From an uncultured Oscillospiraceae bacterium (GTDB lineage Bacteria > Bacillota > Clostridia > Oscillospirales > Oscillospiraceae), in the NCBI GenBank assembly GCA_947629775.1, contig CANRFA010000006.1:23459-87458 (forward strand): a DNA stretch of 64,000 nt. Reading direction: 5' to 3'. This document shows positions 42,201 through 49,061 of this stretch, piece after piece. The number at the start of each line of letters is the position of its first letter. Position 1 is the first letter of the stretch. The translations under genes and the position numbers were made by a program. Below the pieces are notes generated by a model. The model did not search any database and had not been told where the DNA came from. It saw only the letters and a program-made list of their open reading frames with translations.

Positions 42201-42341
42201 TACAGTAGTGGTTCCCAGACGGGAGTTCAGGAAGTCGGTGTACTGGTTTGCGATCTGGCTCAGACCGAAGGCGATGGCCAGCAGAGCGCAGAAGATGCCG
42301 GTCAGTCCCCGGTAGAGACCTGTGTGGGGTTTCTTTTTCAT
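39237..42341 (-). CDS. membrane-anchored, domain-permuted GH3 beta-glucosidase-like enzyme
   Basis: 1034 residues. An N-terminal anchor (GLTGIFCALLAIAFGLSQIA, after KKK) and a C-terminal anchor (CGILAIASFALCVKG followed by RKQKEQE) suggest both ends are cytoplasmic and the enzyme faces outside. The domain order is reversed: the GH3 C-terminal alpha/beta domain comes first (EEIGSEGAVLLKNDNGALPL), then a fibronectin-like domain (about 440-560). The TIM barrel comes last (WDQLVDQMTLEEAVNFI to GFIITDMINGADYM), with the nucleophile Asp in TDM. This permuted order is known for some gut and rumen beta-glucosidases. It is the first gene of the operon, with GGAGGAG before the ATG. Confidence 0.88.
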   Translation of the reverse strand: MKKKPHTGLYRGLTGIFCALLAIAFGLSQIANQYTDFLNSRLGTTTVTLKNTGGQYFQSDYASLQEVIDAQVALAEEIGSEGAVLLKNDNGALPLKKDSETVTLWGMNSHFPTIAGMIGSSVDAPEGQTIYGIEEALAEKGFSVNETMKALYASEAAFAYARRGFGGGGAPAHGLIPSFTATYEPPAIYPVGEIPASLYTDEILASADGTAAVVVLSRDNSEAADYSPNMINSTEGDHYERPLALSDYERAMIDLAKAHSSKVIVLLNTDNAMEIDELKNDPDIDSILWTGVPGMNGFLGVADVLCGDANPSGHLPDTFAVSSVSAPAMQNFGLYLYSNSTQSENPGLTEADKADWYLAETESIYTGYKYYETRYEDSVLNQGKATDPAGSTSGSNWNYASEVSYPFGYGLSYTTFEQKLISVDVTPGSTGTAVVEVTNTGSTAGKSVVQLYVQAPYTAGGLEKSAIQLLDFAKTGILNPGQSETVTIEFDPAFMASYDETVTKADGTPGAWVLDEGDYYFAIGNGAHEALNNVLAAKTGSQEGLVSTASSDVIRAENAQVWNLLSRDISTYSENVQNALQNMDLNKLIPDSVEYTTRADWTKGWKTVENLTPTDEMMVGLTNSNYEFTTGGDAVSWGVDSGLVAADFMITDPSTGLFAGVKDWDDSAWDQLVDQMTLEEAVNFIEHAGDNLEQIESIVFPAIVNHDGPIGFAYDQVPGYNANWDANTSADEPTYVDNSETNANYSSSTMPTEPIVAATFNKELAEREGILFGETGLWSNIASIIAPGLNLHRTPYCARNHEYYSEDPMLTSLMGTSLCKGCRSKGLLSEPKHLAFNHQELNRSGVSTFMTEQAARENELRAFQAVLSSNYSGSIMTAFNRAGTVYAGAHSGLLEQIVRNEWGFTGFIITDMINGADYMNWRDVVMGGGTGCLTSTAYDASNIGSMSSAANMEKIRADSGFQQKMKLALRYALYNGVSSAAMNNFNPDTEIVHVRTWWQNLLTGVEAGCGILAIASFALCVKGSVTGRKQKEQE

Positions 42342-42375
42342 AGGGCTCCTCCTCTTCTTCAGTTGGGGTAGCCCG

Positions 42376-42381
42376 ATTTTA
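42376..42381 (-). promoter_or_regulatory. extended -10 of the glycan operon promoter
   Basis: On the minus strand TGC-TAAAAT is an extended -10 with no good -35 at the 17-bp position, as expected for an activator-dependent promoter. It lies 30 bases downstream (minus direction) of the repeat pair at 42411-42443. Confidence 0.5.
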
Positions 42382-42410
42382 GCATGATGACGGAAGAGGG
42401 TGGCGAATCT

Positions 42411-42443
42411 GGCACAGATGACGGGAAATACGGCACAACTGAC
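42411..42443. promoter_or_regulatory. candidate LytTR operator: 21-bp-spaced direct repeats
   Basis: GGCACAGATGAC (42411-42422) and GGCACAACTGAC (42432-42443) are direct repeats exactly 21 bp apart, the LytTR spacing. They abut the -35 of the regulator's own promoter on one side and lie a few bases from the -35 position of the divergent glycan operon on the other. A third partial copy (GATGACGG) lies at 42386-42393. Confidence 0.65.
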
Positions 42444-42444
42444 A

Positions 42445-42474
42445 TTGCAAATTGTAGGAAATGTCGGCTATAAT
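42445..42474 (+). promoter_or_regulatory. promoter of the LytTR-kinase-esterase operon
   Basis: TTGCAA (42445-42450), an 18-bp spacer and TATAAT (42469-42474), about 64 bases before the ATG of the regulator. Confidence 0.7.
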
Positions 42475-42537
42475 AACCGACAGGAGCAATTTCGCGGCGG
42501 ATATCCTGCACCGGAATGCAGAAAAGGGGGAGTCGAG

Positions 42538-43251
42538 ATGGTCTACATCTGTATTGTAGAGGATGACGACGCCTACGGAGATGTTCTGCAGAACTACATT
42601 GTGCAGTACGGAAAAGAGACTGAGACGGAGTTTCACGTGTCCCGCTACCGGAACGGCGCGGATTTTCTGGAGCACTACAGTACCCAGACGGATATCGTAC
42701 TGATGGACATCGACCTGCCGGTGCTGGACGGCATGACGGCGGCGGAGTCCCTGCGGAAGCTGGACTCCCTGGTGGTGCTGATCTTTGTCACCAACCTGGC
42801 CCAGTACGCCATTCAGGGGTACTCGGTGGACGCCATGGACTATGTGATCAAGCCCATCCGTTACTCCCACTTCGCCATCAAGATGGACAAGGCCATGCGG
42901 AACCTGCCCAGCCGGGAAGACTGGTTCGTCATTCCGGGGAAGGACGGGATGCTGCGCATTGCCACCAGCCGTATCTATTACCTGGAGAGCAGCGGCCACC
43001 AGATCCTCTTTCATACCGCAGAGGGGGTATTTCCGGTGCGCGGTACCCTGAAGAGCATGGAGGAGCGCATGAGGGGTCAGGGGTTTTCCAGGCCCAACAA
43101 CTCCTTCCTGGTGAATCTCCACCATGTTCAGACCATCCGGGCGGATCAGATTGTGGTTCACGGGGAGGAGTTTACTATTGGGCGTTCCCGGAAGCAGTCC
43201 TTCCTGGACGATCTGAACGCCTACCTGGGGGGACGGGTGATCCATGGATAG
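42538..43251 (+). CDS. LytTR-family response regulator (AgrA-like)
   Basis: 237 residues from the ATG at 42538, which follows AAAAGGGGG; the track's start 46 codons earlier overlaps the promoter. The receiver domain covers 1-120 (IVEDDD, phospho-acceptor Asp57 in IVLMDIDLPVLDG, and DYVIKPIRYSHF). A LytTR domain follows (RIYYLESSGHQILFHTAEG, RPNNSFLVNLHHVQTI). It overlaps its kinase gene by 8 bases. The operator-like repeats between it and the glycan operon suggest that it controls both its own operon and the GH3-to-GH43 genes. Confidence 0.92.
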   Translation: MVYICIVEDDDAYGDVLQNYIVQYGKETETEFHVSRYRNGADFLEHYSTQTDIVLMDIDLPVLDGMTAAESLRKLDSLVVLIFVTNLAQYAIQGYSVDAMDYVIKPIRYSHFAIKMDKAMRNLPSREDWFVIPGKDGMLRIATSRIYYLESSGHQILFHTAEGVFPVRGTLKSMEERMRGQGFSRPNNSFLVNLHHVQTIRADQIVVHGEEFTIGRSRKQSFLDDLNAYLGGRVIHG

Positions 43252-44536
43252 GCTGGTTTCCGACTGGCTGCTCTCCTATCGGGCATTTTTCGTCTATGGA
43301 GTCGCCATGATCGAACTGCCGCTTTTCCTGTCCTTCCGCCGCCGGAGCCGGTTTCCCCTGCGGGCTTTTCTCTGCGGGGCAGGTTATCTGCTGTTGGGAC
43401 TCTTTCTGCCCTTCCCGGACGCCATCGAAGCTCCAATCACCGTCAGTACCCCCATCTTCTTTCTGTCGGTGCTTCTGTTCTGGGTTCTTTTCGATATTTC
43501 TCTGCGGGCGGCCCTTTACGTCTGCACCATGGCTTATCTGGTGCAGAACATGGCCCTCAATGTGATGAAGATCTGCATGGTGCTGTCCGGCCTGGCCTAT
43601 GAGCAGACCTACCTGCTGCATCTGGGAACGCTGCTGGTGTTCTCCCTGCTGGCGTACCTGCTGCTGATCCGCCACTGGAAGCTGGATCTGCTGGACAGTT
43701 CCGGCCCCGGTCAGGTGATGATGCTCCCCGGGGCGGTCATGGCTCTGTGCATCATCATTACGCTTGGCATGCTGTTTCGCCGGCAGGGGCTGGATTACGA
43801 CATCCTTACCCGCGTTACCATCATCATAGCCAGCGTCTTCGCGCTTGGCGTGCAGTATTACGGGCTCAAGAGCGGACGTCTGGAAGTGGAGAAGCAGGTG
43901 ATCCAGGAACTGCTGGCGGCGGAGCGCAGCCAGTACCGGATCAGCAGGGAAAGCATCGACATCGTCAACATGAAGTGCCACGATCTGAAGCATCAGATCG
44001 CGGCGGTACGCAGAGGGCTGGAGAAGGAGAGTCAGGAAGCTCTGCGGGAGGTGGAGAAGGCGGTCAGCATCTACGACGCCGTTTCCCGCACCGGCAGCGA
44101 GTCTCTGGACGCCGTACTGACGGAGAAGATCCTCTACTGTGAGCGCCATGGCATTCTTCTTACCTACATGGTGGATCCGGGAGCGCTGAACTTTCTTGGA
44201 GAGACCGACCTCTACGCCCTCTTCGGCAACATTCTGGACAACGGGATCGAGGCTGTCATGAAGGAAGACAGGGATCGGAGAGTGATCGCTCTGAATATCC
44301 GCCGGGTGCAGAACATGCTGAGCGTCCACGAAGAGAATACCTGCAGCGTTGCGCCTGTTTTCCGGGATGGGTTGCCGGTTACCACCAAGACGGACCATAT
44401 GAAGCATGGATACGGAGTACGCAGTATCCGCTACCTGGCAGAGCGTTATGGAGGACATGTCACGTTCCGGGCGGAAAACGGGATGTTTGTACTGGACATC
44501 CTGATTCCCATTCCGGCGGCCTCCGCCAGACCATGA
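43244..44536 (+). CDS. GHKL-domain sensor histidine kinase (AgrC-like)
   Basis: 430-residue membrane kinase. Five or six transmembrane segments lie in residues 10-215. They are followed by a coiled linker (LEVEKQVIQELLAAERSQYRISRESID) and the DHp segment MKCHDLKHQIAAVRRG with probable phospho-His246 (His250 is also present). A GHKL ATPase domain has LFGNILDNGIEAVMKE as N box and KHGYGVRSIRYLAERYGG. There is no extracellular PAS domain, so the ligand is probably sensed in the membrane part, as in peptide-sensing AgrC or glycan-linked relatives. Coupled to the LytTR gene upstream. Confidence 0.9.
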   Translation: MDRLVSDWLLSYRAFFVYGVAMIELPLFLSFRRRSRFPLRAFLCGAGYLLLGLFLPFPDAIEAPITVSTPIFFLSVLLFWVLFDISLRAALYVCTMAYLVQNMALNVMKICMVLSGLAYEQTYLLHLGTLLVFSLLAYLLLIRHWKLDLLDSSGPGQVMMLPGAVMALCIIITLGMLFRRQGLDYDILTRVTIIIASVFALGVQYYGLKSGRLEVEKQVIQELLAAERSQYRISRESIDIVNMKCHDLKHQIAAVRRGLEKESQEALREVEKAVSIYDAVSRTGSESLDAVLTEKILYCERHGILLTYMVDPGALNFLGETDLYALFGNILDNGIEAVMKEDRDRRVIALNIRRVQNMLSVHEENTCSVAPVFRDGLPVTTKTDHMKHGYGVRSIRYLAERYGGHVTFRAENGMFVLDILIPIPAASARP

Positions 44537-44554
44537 GAGAAAGAAGGAAGTCCC

Positions 44555-45838
44555 TTGCTGAATGAGAGGAGAATCAGCCGCTGTGACCGGACCGGGGCGG
44601 TGGCGCTGGGTGCGGTGTCCATCATCGCCGCGGTGGATCTGATCCGCATGATCTGTCTGGGGTCTCTGATCCCGTTCGTTACTGTCCTGCTGGTGGAGGC
44701 GCTGTTCCTGCTGACAGCCGGGGCGGCCTGGAAGGGCAGAATGCCCTGGTTTCTGCTTCTGATCACGGTGGGAGGCGCGGTTCTGTATGGAAATCTGACC
44801 TACGCGGAGCTGGCGCCGTTCTATCTGGGTTTCCTGCTCCAGGCCGTTGCGGCGGGAGCGCTGGCGGTTCTGGGAACCGTTTTTCAGATCCGGGACCGTA
44901 CGCCTGTGGGACCTTTTCCCTGGCGGCCCATCCTGGCTGGACTGGTGATCGCGGGCGTGTCGGTTGGAACCTGGCGGGTTGCCGTGGCCCGGGCGAGGAG
45001 CGCCGAGGGACTTGCCCGGCGGGAAATCTGGGCGGTTCCGGAGCGGTATGACGGGGATACAGGCGCGCCGGCGGGTTCCGTGGAGGAACTGATCTATTCC
45101 ACGAAGGCCTATGCGACGGATGGCCGGGAGGTGGAAAAGCGGGCGCTGGTTTACCTGCCGGCGGGCTACGACCCCGCGCAGCCGTATAATATCCTCTATC
45201 TGATGCATGGAACCGGCGATGACGAGAACTACTGGCTGGAGACCCATCCTTCCAATCGGCTCATGCTGGACAATCTGATTGCCGCCGGTCAGATCGACCC
45301 TCTGATTGTGGTTACTCCCACCTTCTACGTGGAGGACGACTGCGCCGACGATCTGGATCAGCTGACCTGGTCGTTCCGGGAGGAACTGCGAAATGATCTG
45401 ATGCCCGCAGTGGAATCCCGCTGGTCCACATATGCGGAGAGCTGCGATCCGGCAGGGTTTGCCGCAAGCCGGGACCACCGGGCTTTCGCCGGACTGTCCC
45501 GGGGCGCGGTGACCACATATCACTCCGTGTTCTGCGGGAGCATGGATTACTTTTCCTGGTTTGGAACCTTCAGCGGCAGTCGTACAGGCGAGGAGGAGTT
45601 CCGGGAGGGACTGCAGGCGGCGGAGGTGGCCTCCCTTCCCATCCACTATCTGTATGTCTCCGGAGGCAACTTTGACTTTGCTCTGGTGGGACAGCTGCAG
45701 GACTATGACACCCTGCTGCGGATGGAACCCCGGCTGGTCTACGGAGTCAACACCCTCTTCGACATCTTCCCCATGCGCTATCACTCCATCGGCAGCTGGC
45801 ATCTGGCGCTCTACAACTTTCTGCAGAAGATCTTCTGA
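44555..45838 (+). CDS. multi-pass membrane protein with C-terminal esterase-D-like domain
   Basis: 427 residues starting at a TTG after AAGAAGGAAG. The N-terminal 150 residues hold about four to five hydrophobic helices (VSIIAAVDLIRMICLGSLIPFVTVLLVEALFLLTAG, FLLLITVGGAVLYG, GFLLQAVAAGALAVLGTVF, PILAGLVIAGVSVGTW). The rest is a putative esterase domain of the feruloyl-esterase/Fes type: KRALVYLPAGYDPAQPYNILYLMHGTGDDENYW, nucleophile Ser in FAGLSRGAVTTYHS (usual GLSMGG), and His in YHSIGSWHLALYNF. It probably deacylates plant polysaccharides or glycosides outside the membrane, which would fit the co-regulated glycan operon. Confidence 0.82.
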   Translation: MLNERRISRCDRTGAVALGAVSIIAAVDLIRMICLGSLIPFVTVLLVEALFLLTAGAAWKGRMPWFLLLITVGGAVLYGNLTYAELAPFYLGFLLQAVAAGALAVLGTVFQIRDRTPVGPFPWRPILAGLVIAGVSVGTWRVAVARARSAEGLARREIWAVPERYDGDTGAPAGSVEELIYSTKAYATDGREVEKRALVYLPAGYDPAQPYNILYLMHGTGDDENYWLETHPSNRLMLDNLIAAGQIDPLIVVTPTFYVEDDCADDLDQLTWSFREELRNDLMPAVESRWSTYAESCDPAGFAASRDHRAFAGLSRGAVTTYHSVFCGSMDYFSWFGTFSGSRTGEEEFREGLQAAEVASLPIHYLYVSGGNFDFALVGQLQDYDTLLRMEPRLVYGVNTLFDIFPMRYHSIGSWHLALYNFLQKIF

Positions 45839-45841
45839 AGC

Positions 45842-45875
45842 AAAACGGCCCCCGGCATTGCCGGAGGCCGTTTCT
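45842..45875. terminator. terminator after the membrane esterase
   Basis: AACGGCCCCCGGC pairs with GCCGGAGGCCGTT (one mismatch), followed by TTC; an A run on the other side makes it partly bidirectional. Confidence 0.75.
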
Positions 45876-46041
45876 GACTTCTCTGAATGACGTGGAGCGG
45901 GAAAAAGCGGAGCCCTCCGGGACGAGCCGATCGGCTGCCGGCGGGCAGAGGGGAGCCGAAGGGGGGCGTGTTCGGGGAATCCGGAATCTGTCGTCTGTTC
46001 CGGACGGCCAGGGGACGCGAACACGGGCCGCCGGACAGAAG

Positions 46042-46070
46042 AAAACCGTCGCAGGCAAAGCCTGCGACGG
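46042..46070 (-). terminator. terminator of the tRNA operon
   Basis: CCGTCGCAGGC, loop AAA, GCCTGCGACGG is a perfect 11-bp stem with TTTT following on the minus strand. Confidence 0.85.
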
Positions 46071-46080
46071 AAAGAAAGGA

Positions 46081-46166
46081 TGGTGGATGAGGGTGGATTC
46101 GAACCACCGAAGCGATCACGCAACAGATTTACAGTCTGCCCCCTTTGGCCACTCGGGAACTCATCC
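46081..46166 (-). tRNA. tRNA-Tyr (anticodon GTA)
   Basis: On the minus strand the gene begins GGATGAGTTCCCGAGTGG and ends CTCATCCACCA, so the acceptor stem pairs over 7 bp and the CCA is encoded. The anticodon loop is ACTGTAAAT (GTA), the variable arm is long as in type II tRNAs, and the T loop GGTTCGAATCC is intact. It is the second gene of a two-tRNA operon, nine bases after tRNA-Thr. Confidence 0.95.
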
Positions 46167-46175
46167 ATAGGAAAC

Positions 46176-46251
46176 TGGAGCTGGTGGACGGATTCGAACC
46201 CCCGACCTGCTGATTACAAATCAGCTGCTCTACCAGCTGAGCTACACCAGC
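46176..46251 (-). tRNA. tRNA-Thr (anticodon TGT)
   Basis: On the minus strand it begins GCTGGTGTAGCTCAGCTGG and ends CACCAGCTCCA, 76 bases with encoded CCA. The anticodon arm CTGATTTGTAATCAG gives TGT (Thr). The T arm GGGGGTTCGAATCC is intact. Confidence 0.95.
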
Positions 46252-46283
46252 GTTTCGCGTCTGTCTGTCCAGCAGCATGGGAG

Positions 46284-46312
46284 AGTATAGCAGAGGGAAA
46301 GGGGGTTGTCAA
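46284..46312 (-). promoter_or_regulatory. promoter of the tRNA-Thr/tRNA-Tyr operon
   Basis: On the minus strand TTGACA (46312-46307), 17 bp and TATACT (46289-46284), about 33 bases before the tRNA-Thr 5' end. Confidence 0.9.
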
Positions 46313-46548
46313 GAACTTTTTTCGGAATCTGAAAAGATTTTTCATGCGCCTTTGGCCCACCATATCTTGGGGTCCTGCGCGGGCCGGACACAAGACCGGA
46401 ACAGGGAAGGGGCCGGAGGGGTCGGGGAAGTTCCCTTCTTCCGGCAGCGGAGACGACAATGGTCTTCCGGGCCGGCCTGCAGGCGGGAGTCCTTGGGCCC
46501 CAGGGGATTGGGCGCGGGGGCGCGGGAAACTTTTTCGGAAAAATTCAC

Positions 46549-46586
46549 AAAAGCCTATGGCTTTTCATGGGGTGTTTTGGTATAAT
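46549..46586 (+). promoter_or_regulatory. hpf promoter with palindrome over the -35 region
   Basis: TATAAT (46581-46586) has an extended TGG; the -35 position has no good hexamer but is covered by AAAAGCCTATGGCTTTT (46549-46565), a perfect 7-bp inverted repeat around TAT. It may bind a regulator or contribute to a stress-type promoter. Confidence 0.5.
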
Positions 46587-46646
46587 GAGAACAGCAGGGG
46601 AGTCTCCTCCCCTCACCAGCCCCTGTGAGCGAAAGGAGCGGACTTT

Positions 46647-47198
46647 ATGAAATTCGTTATGACCGACAAAAAGGTGGACATGCCCAAGAGGATCCACGCC
46701 TATGCGGAGAAGAAAGTGGGCAAGCTGGATCGCTTCTTCAAGGAGGACGCCGACGCGTCCGTGACCTTCAGCGTGGAGAAGGATCGCCTGAACCGGGTGG
46801 AGATCACCATCCGCTCCGGCGGTACCATCTACCGGGTCTCCGAGAGCACCTCGGACATGCGGGCTTCCATCGACGCGGCGGTGGCGACTCTGGAGCGTCA
46901 GATCCGGAGGAACAAGACCCGTCTGGAGAAGCGGCTGCGCCAGGGCGCCTTCGAGCGGGTTCTGGATCTGGACGAAGTGGCCACCTTTGCCCCCGACGAG
47001 CCGGAGGAGGGCGAGTACAGGATCGTCCGCCGCAAGACCTTCCCCATCAAGCCCATGACCCGGGACGAGGCCATCCTGCAGATGAACCTGCTGGATCACA
47101 GCTTCTTCGCCTTCAAGGACGAGGACAGCGACGGGGCCTTCGCGGTGGTCTACCGCCGCAACGATGGCGACTACGGCATCATCGAGGACGAGAAGTAA
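46647..47198 (+). CDS. hpf: ribosome hibernation-promoting factor, long form
   Basis: 183 residues with AAAGGAG before the ATG. Residues 1-95 are the S30AE/HPF domain (MKFVMTDKKVDMPKRIHAYAEKKVGKLDRFF, SVEKDRLNRVEITIRSGGTIYRV, DMRASIDAAVATLERQIRRNK). Residues about 125-183 are the long-form C-terminal dimerisation domain (IVRRKTFPIKPMTRDEAILQMNLLDHSFFAFKDEDSDGAFAVVYRRNDGDYGIIE). The protein pairs ribosomes into inactive 100S dimers in stationary phase. Long HPF is typical of Firmicutes. Confidence 0.96.
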   Translation: MKFVMTDKKVDMPKRIHAYAEKKVGKLDRFFKEDADASVTFSVEKDRLNRVEITIRSGGTIYRVSESTSDMRASIDAAVATLERQIRRNKTRLEKRLRQGAFERVLDLDEVATFAPDEPEEGEYRIVRRKTFPIKPMTRDEAILQMNLLDHSFFAFKDEDSDGAFAVVYRRNDGDYGIIEDEK

Positions 47199-47229
47199 GA
47201 CGCGGATCGGTCAGCGACACGATAAGGAA

Positions 47230-47257
47230 CGGGGCTCCGCCGTAAGGCGGGGCCCCG
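47230..47257. terminator. hairpin terminator between hpf and the GH5 gene
   Basis: CGGGGCTCCGCC, loop GTAA, GGCGGGGCCCCG (12 bp, one wobble) between convergent genes; the T tracts are weak (TGTTGTCATTT on plus). Confidence 0.65.
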
Positions 47258-47267
47258 TGTTGTCATT

Positions 47268-48971
47268 TCAGCCTTTGAAGCGGGAGAAGACGAACCGTCC
47301 GGATTCGCTCAGGTTCTCCTGGGTCCAGCCGCCATCGGGGTTGGCGCCCGATTTCAGGGCGGCGGAGGATTCGCCCAGGTCGCAGAGGGACCAGTTGCAC
47401 CAGCTGATGCCCCGCTTTGCCAGAAAGTCCAGCCATGTGGCGGATTCCGAAAGGAAGACCCCATCGCCGCCGCTGGCACGGCTGGTGCCCCACTCGGAGA
47501 CAAAGACGGGAAGCCCTTTGGCCATGGCCTCGTCGATGCGGTTGCGCAGCTCCGCCCCATGGGTGCCGGCGTAGAAGTGGAGCGTGTACATGAGGTTAGT
47601 GCCCTCCACGGGGTCCGCGGCGGCCAGGTGGATATCCTGGCTCCAGGTGGGACTGCCGATGAGGATCACGCCGGCGGGATCCTGGGCCCGGATGGCTTTG
47701 ACCACCGCCTGGGCGTAGGGTTTTACATCCGCGCTCCAGGAGACGTTGCCGTTGGGTTCGTTGCAGATCTCATAGAGGACGTTGGGGGAGTCGTGGTAGC
47801 GCTTCGCAGCCTCCGTGAAGAAGGTGACCGCCTCGCTCTGGTGGGTCCGGGGATTGCCGTCGTAGAGGATATGCCAGTCCAGAATCACGTACATGTCCTG
47901 GCGGATGGCGGCGTCCGCGGCGGCGAAGACCTTCGCCCGGATCGTGTCGGGGTGGGACAGATAGCCGTCCTGGTCCGTGTACATGGCGATCCGGAAGACG
48001 TTGGCCCCGTATTCCGCCGTGGTGCGGATGGCTCCTTCGGAGGCGAACTGGGGGAACCATTGCATGCCGTGGGTGCTCATGCCCCGCAGAACCACAGGCT
48101 GGCCCTTTTCGTTGCACAGCTGCGTGCCGACCACCTTCAGACGGCCGTTTTCCGAGACGCCGCCGGCCCGGGTTTCCACCGGCTGTTCGGGGACGGCGGG
48201 CGTCTGGGGCTGCTGAGGCTGCTGGGGGGTCTGGGAAGTGCCAGGGGAGCCTCCGGCGGCCAGATTCCAGGCCCGCCAGACCACGGCGCAGGCCTCGGCG
48301 CGGGAGAGTCCGTCTTTGGGGCGGAAGTTTCCGTTGCCGTCGCCGGTGATGACCCCTGCTTCATAGGCGGCCAGCACGGTGTCGTAGTAGCGTCCGTCCA
48401 GCTGGGCAAAGTCTTTCATGCGGGCGCTCTGGGTGTTGTAGTCGCCCCGCCGGTCCGGAAGGAAGGCCTTCATGACGATCTTACCAGCCAGCTGCCGGGA
48501 GATGGACTGGCTGAAGGTTTCCCCGGTGGGCGGGATCTCGTCCCAGTCGTACCAGCCTCGGTCCAGGGCGGTCTGGAGCCAGCCTGCCGCCCAGTGATCC
48601 GTCTGGGTCTGCGTGGCCTCCGAAGCGCCGGCGGCCCGGGCCACAACGGTCACAAACTCCGCCCGGGAGATGGTATCTGTAGGGTGAAACCGGCCGTCCG
48701 GCAGGCCGGTGAGCCAGCCCTTTTCCGTCATGCCGGTGACCACCTCGTAAAACCAGTCCGTCTCCTTCACGTCCGGAAAGGTGAGGGAGGCGCTGGAGGA
48801 AGAGGAGGCGGCGCCGGCAGGCCGGGGAACGGGCTGTGTGGGAACGGGGACGGTGTCCTGGGAAGACGCTCCCGGATTGCGGGAGGAGGTGCCTGTACCT
48901 GCCGCGCAGGAGATCAGGGTGAACTGTATGAGAAGCAGCAGAAGCAGAGGAGCGCGAAGTCTTCGCAGCAT
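47268..48971 (-). CDS. surface GH5 cellulase with SLH domains
   Basis: 567-residue exported enzyme. The signal ends in a lipobox (LLLLLLIQFTLISCAAG), followed by a Pro/Ser linker and three SLH-like repeats (FPDVKETDWFYEVVTGMTEKGWLTGLPDGRFHPTDTISRAEFV; a middle one around DHWAAGWLQTALDRGWYDWDEIPPTGETFSQ; GVITGDGNGNFRPKDGLSRAEAC). The GH5 barrel starts at about residue 275 (LKVVGTQLCNEKGQPVVLRGMSTHGMQWF), with acid/base Glu405 in YEICNEPNGNV and nucleophile Glu493 in VFVSEWGTS. It cleaves beta-1,4-glucan or a related beta-glycan at the cell surface. Having both a lipid anchor and wall-binding SLH repeats is notable. Confidence 0.92.
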   Translation of the reverse strand: MLRRLRAPLLLLLLIQFTLISCAAGTGTSSRNPGASSQDTVPVPTQPVPRPAGAASSSSSASLTFPDVKETDWFYEVVTGMTEKGWLTGLPDGRFHPTDTISRAEFVTVVARAAGASEATQTQTDHWAAGWLQTALDRGWYDWDEIPPTGETFSQSISRQLAGKIVMKAFLPDRRGDYNTQSARMKDFAQLDGRYYDTVLAAYEAGVITGDGNGNFRPKDGLSRAEACAVVWRAWNLAAGGSPGTSQTPQQPQQPQTPAVPEQPVETRAGGVSENGRLKVVGTQLCNEKGQPVVLRGMSTHGMQWFPQFASEGAIRTTAEYGANVFRIAMYTDQDGYLSHPDTIRAKVFAAADAAIRQDMYVILDWHILYDGNPRTHQSEAVTFFTEAAKRYHDSPNVLYEICNEPNGNVSWSADVKPYAQAVVKAIRAQDPAGVILIGSPTWSQDIHLAAADPVEGTNLMYTLHFYAGTHGAELRNRIDEAMAKGLPVFVSEWGTSRASGGDGVFLSESATWLDFLAKRGISWCNWSLCDLGESSAALKSGANPDGGWTQENLSESGRFVFSRFKG

Positions 48972-49061
48972 GAGAATCCCTCCGGATTTCAGAATAGGCC
49001 GCCCGGAAGGGGCGGAGAGAGGAAGGCCGCCGCCCGGAAGAGCCGGAGCGGCGGTCTGCGA

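Larger units (their letters stand above)
46252..46646. other. divergent intergenic region between tRNAs and hpf
   Basis: No gene is seen. It contains the tRNA promoter at 46284-46312 (minus), a GC-rich middle with no clear feature, and the hpf promoter with an overlapping palindrome at 46549-46586. Confidence 0.6.

Noticed and set aside
39210-42371. 1053-residue plus-strand ORF
   Set aside because: Antisense of the GH3 gene, low-complexity composition, no ribosome site or family match.
43175-46168. 997-residue minus-strand ORF
   Set aside because: Antisense of the LytTR, kinase and esterase genes and runs through tRNA-Tyr; it is not coding.
46080-46628. 182-residue plus-strand ORF
   Set aside because: It runs through the two tRNA genes and the hpf promoter and has no family features.
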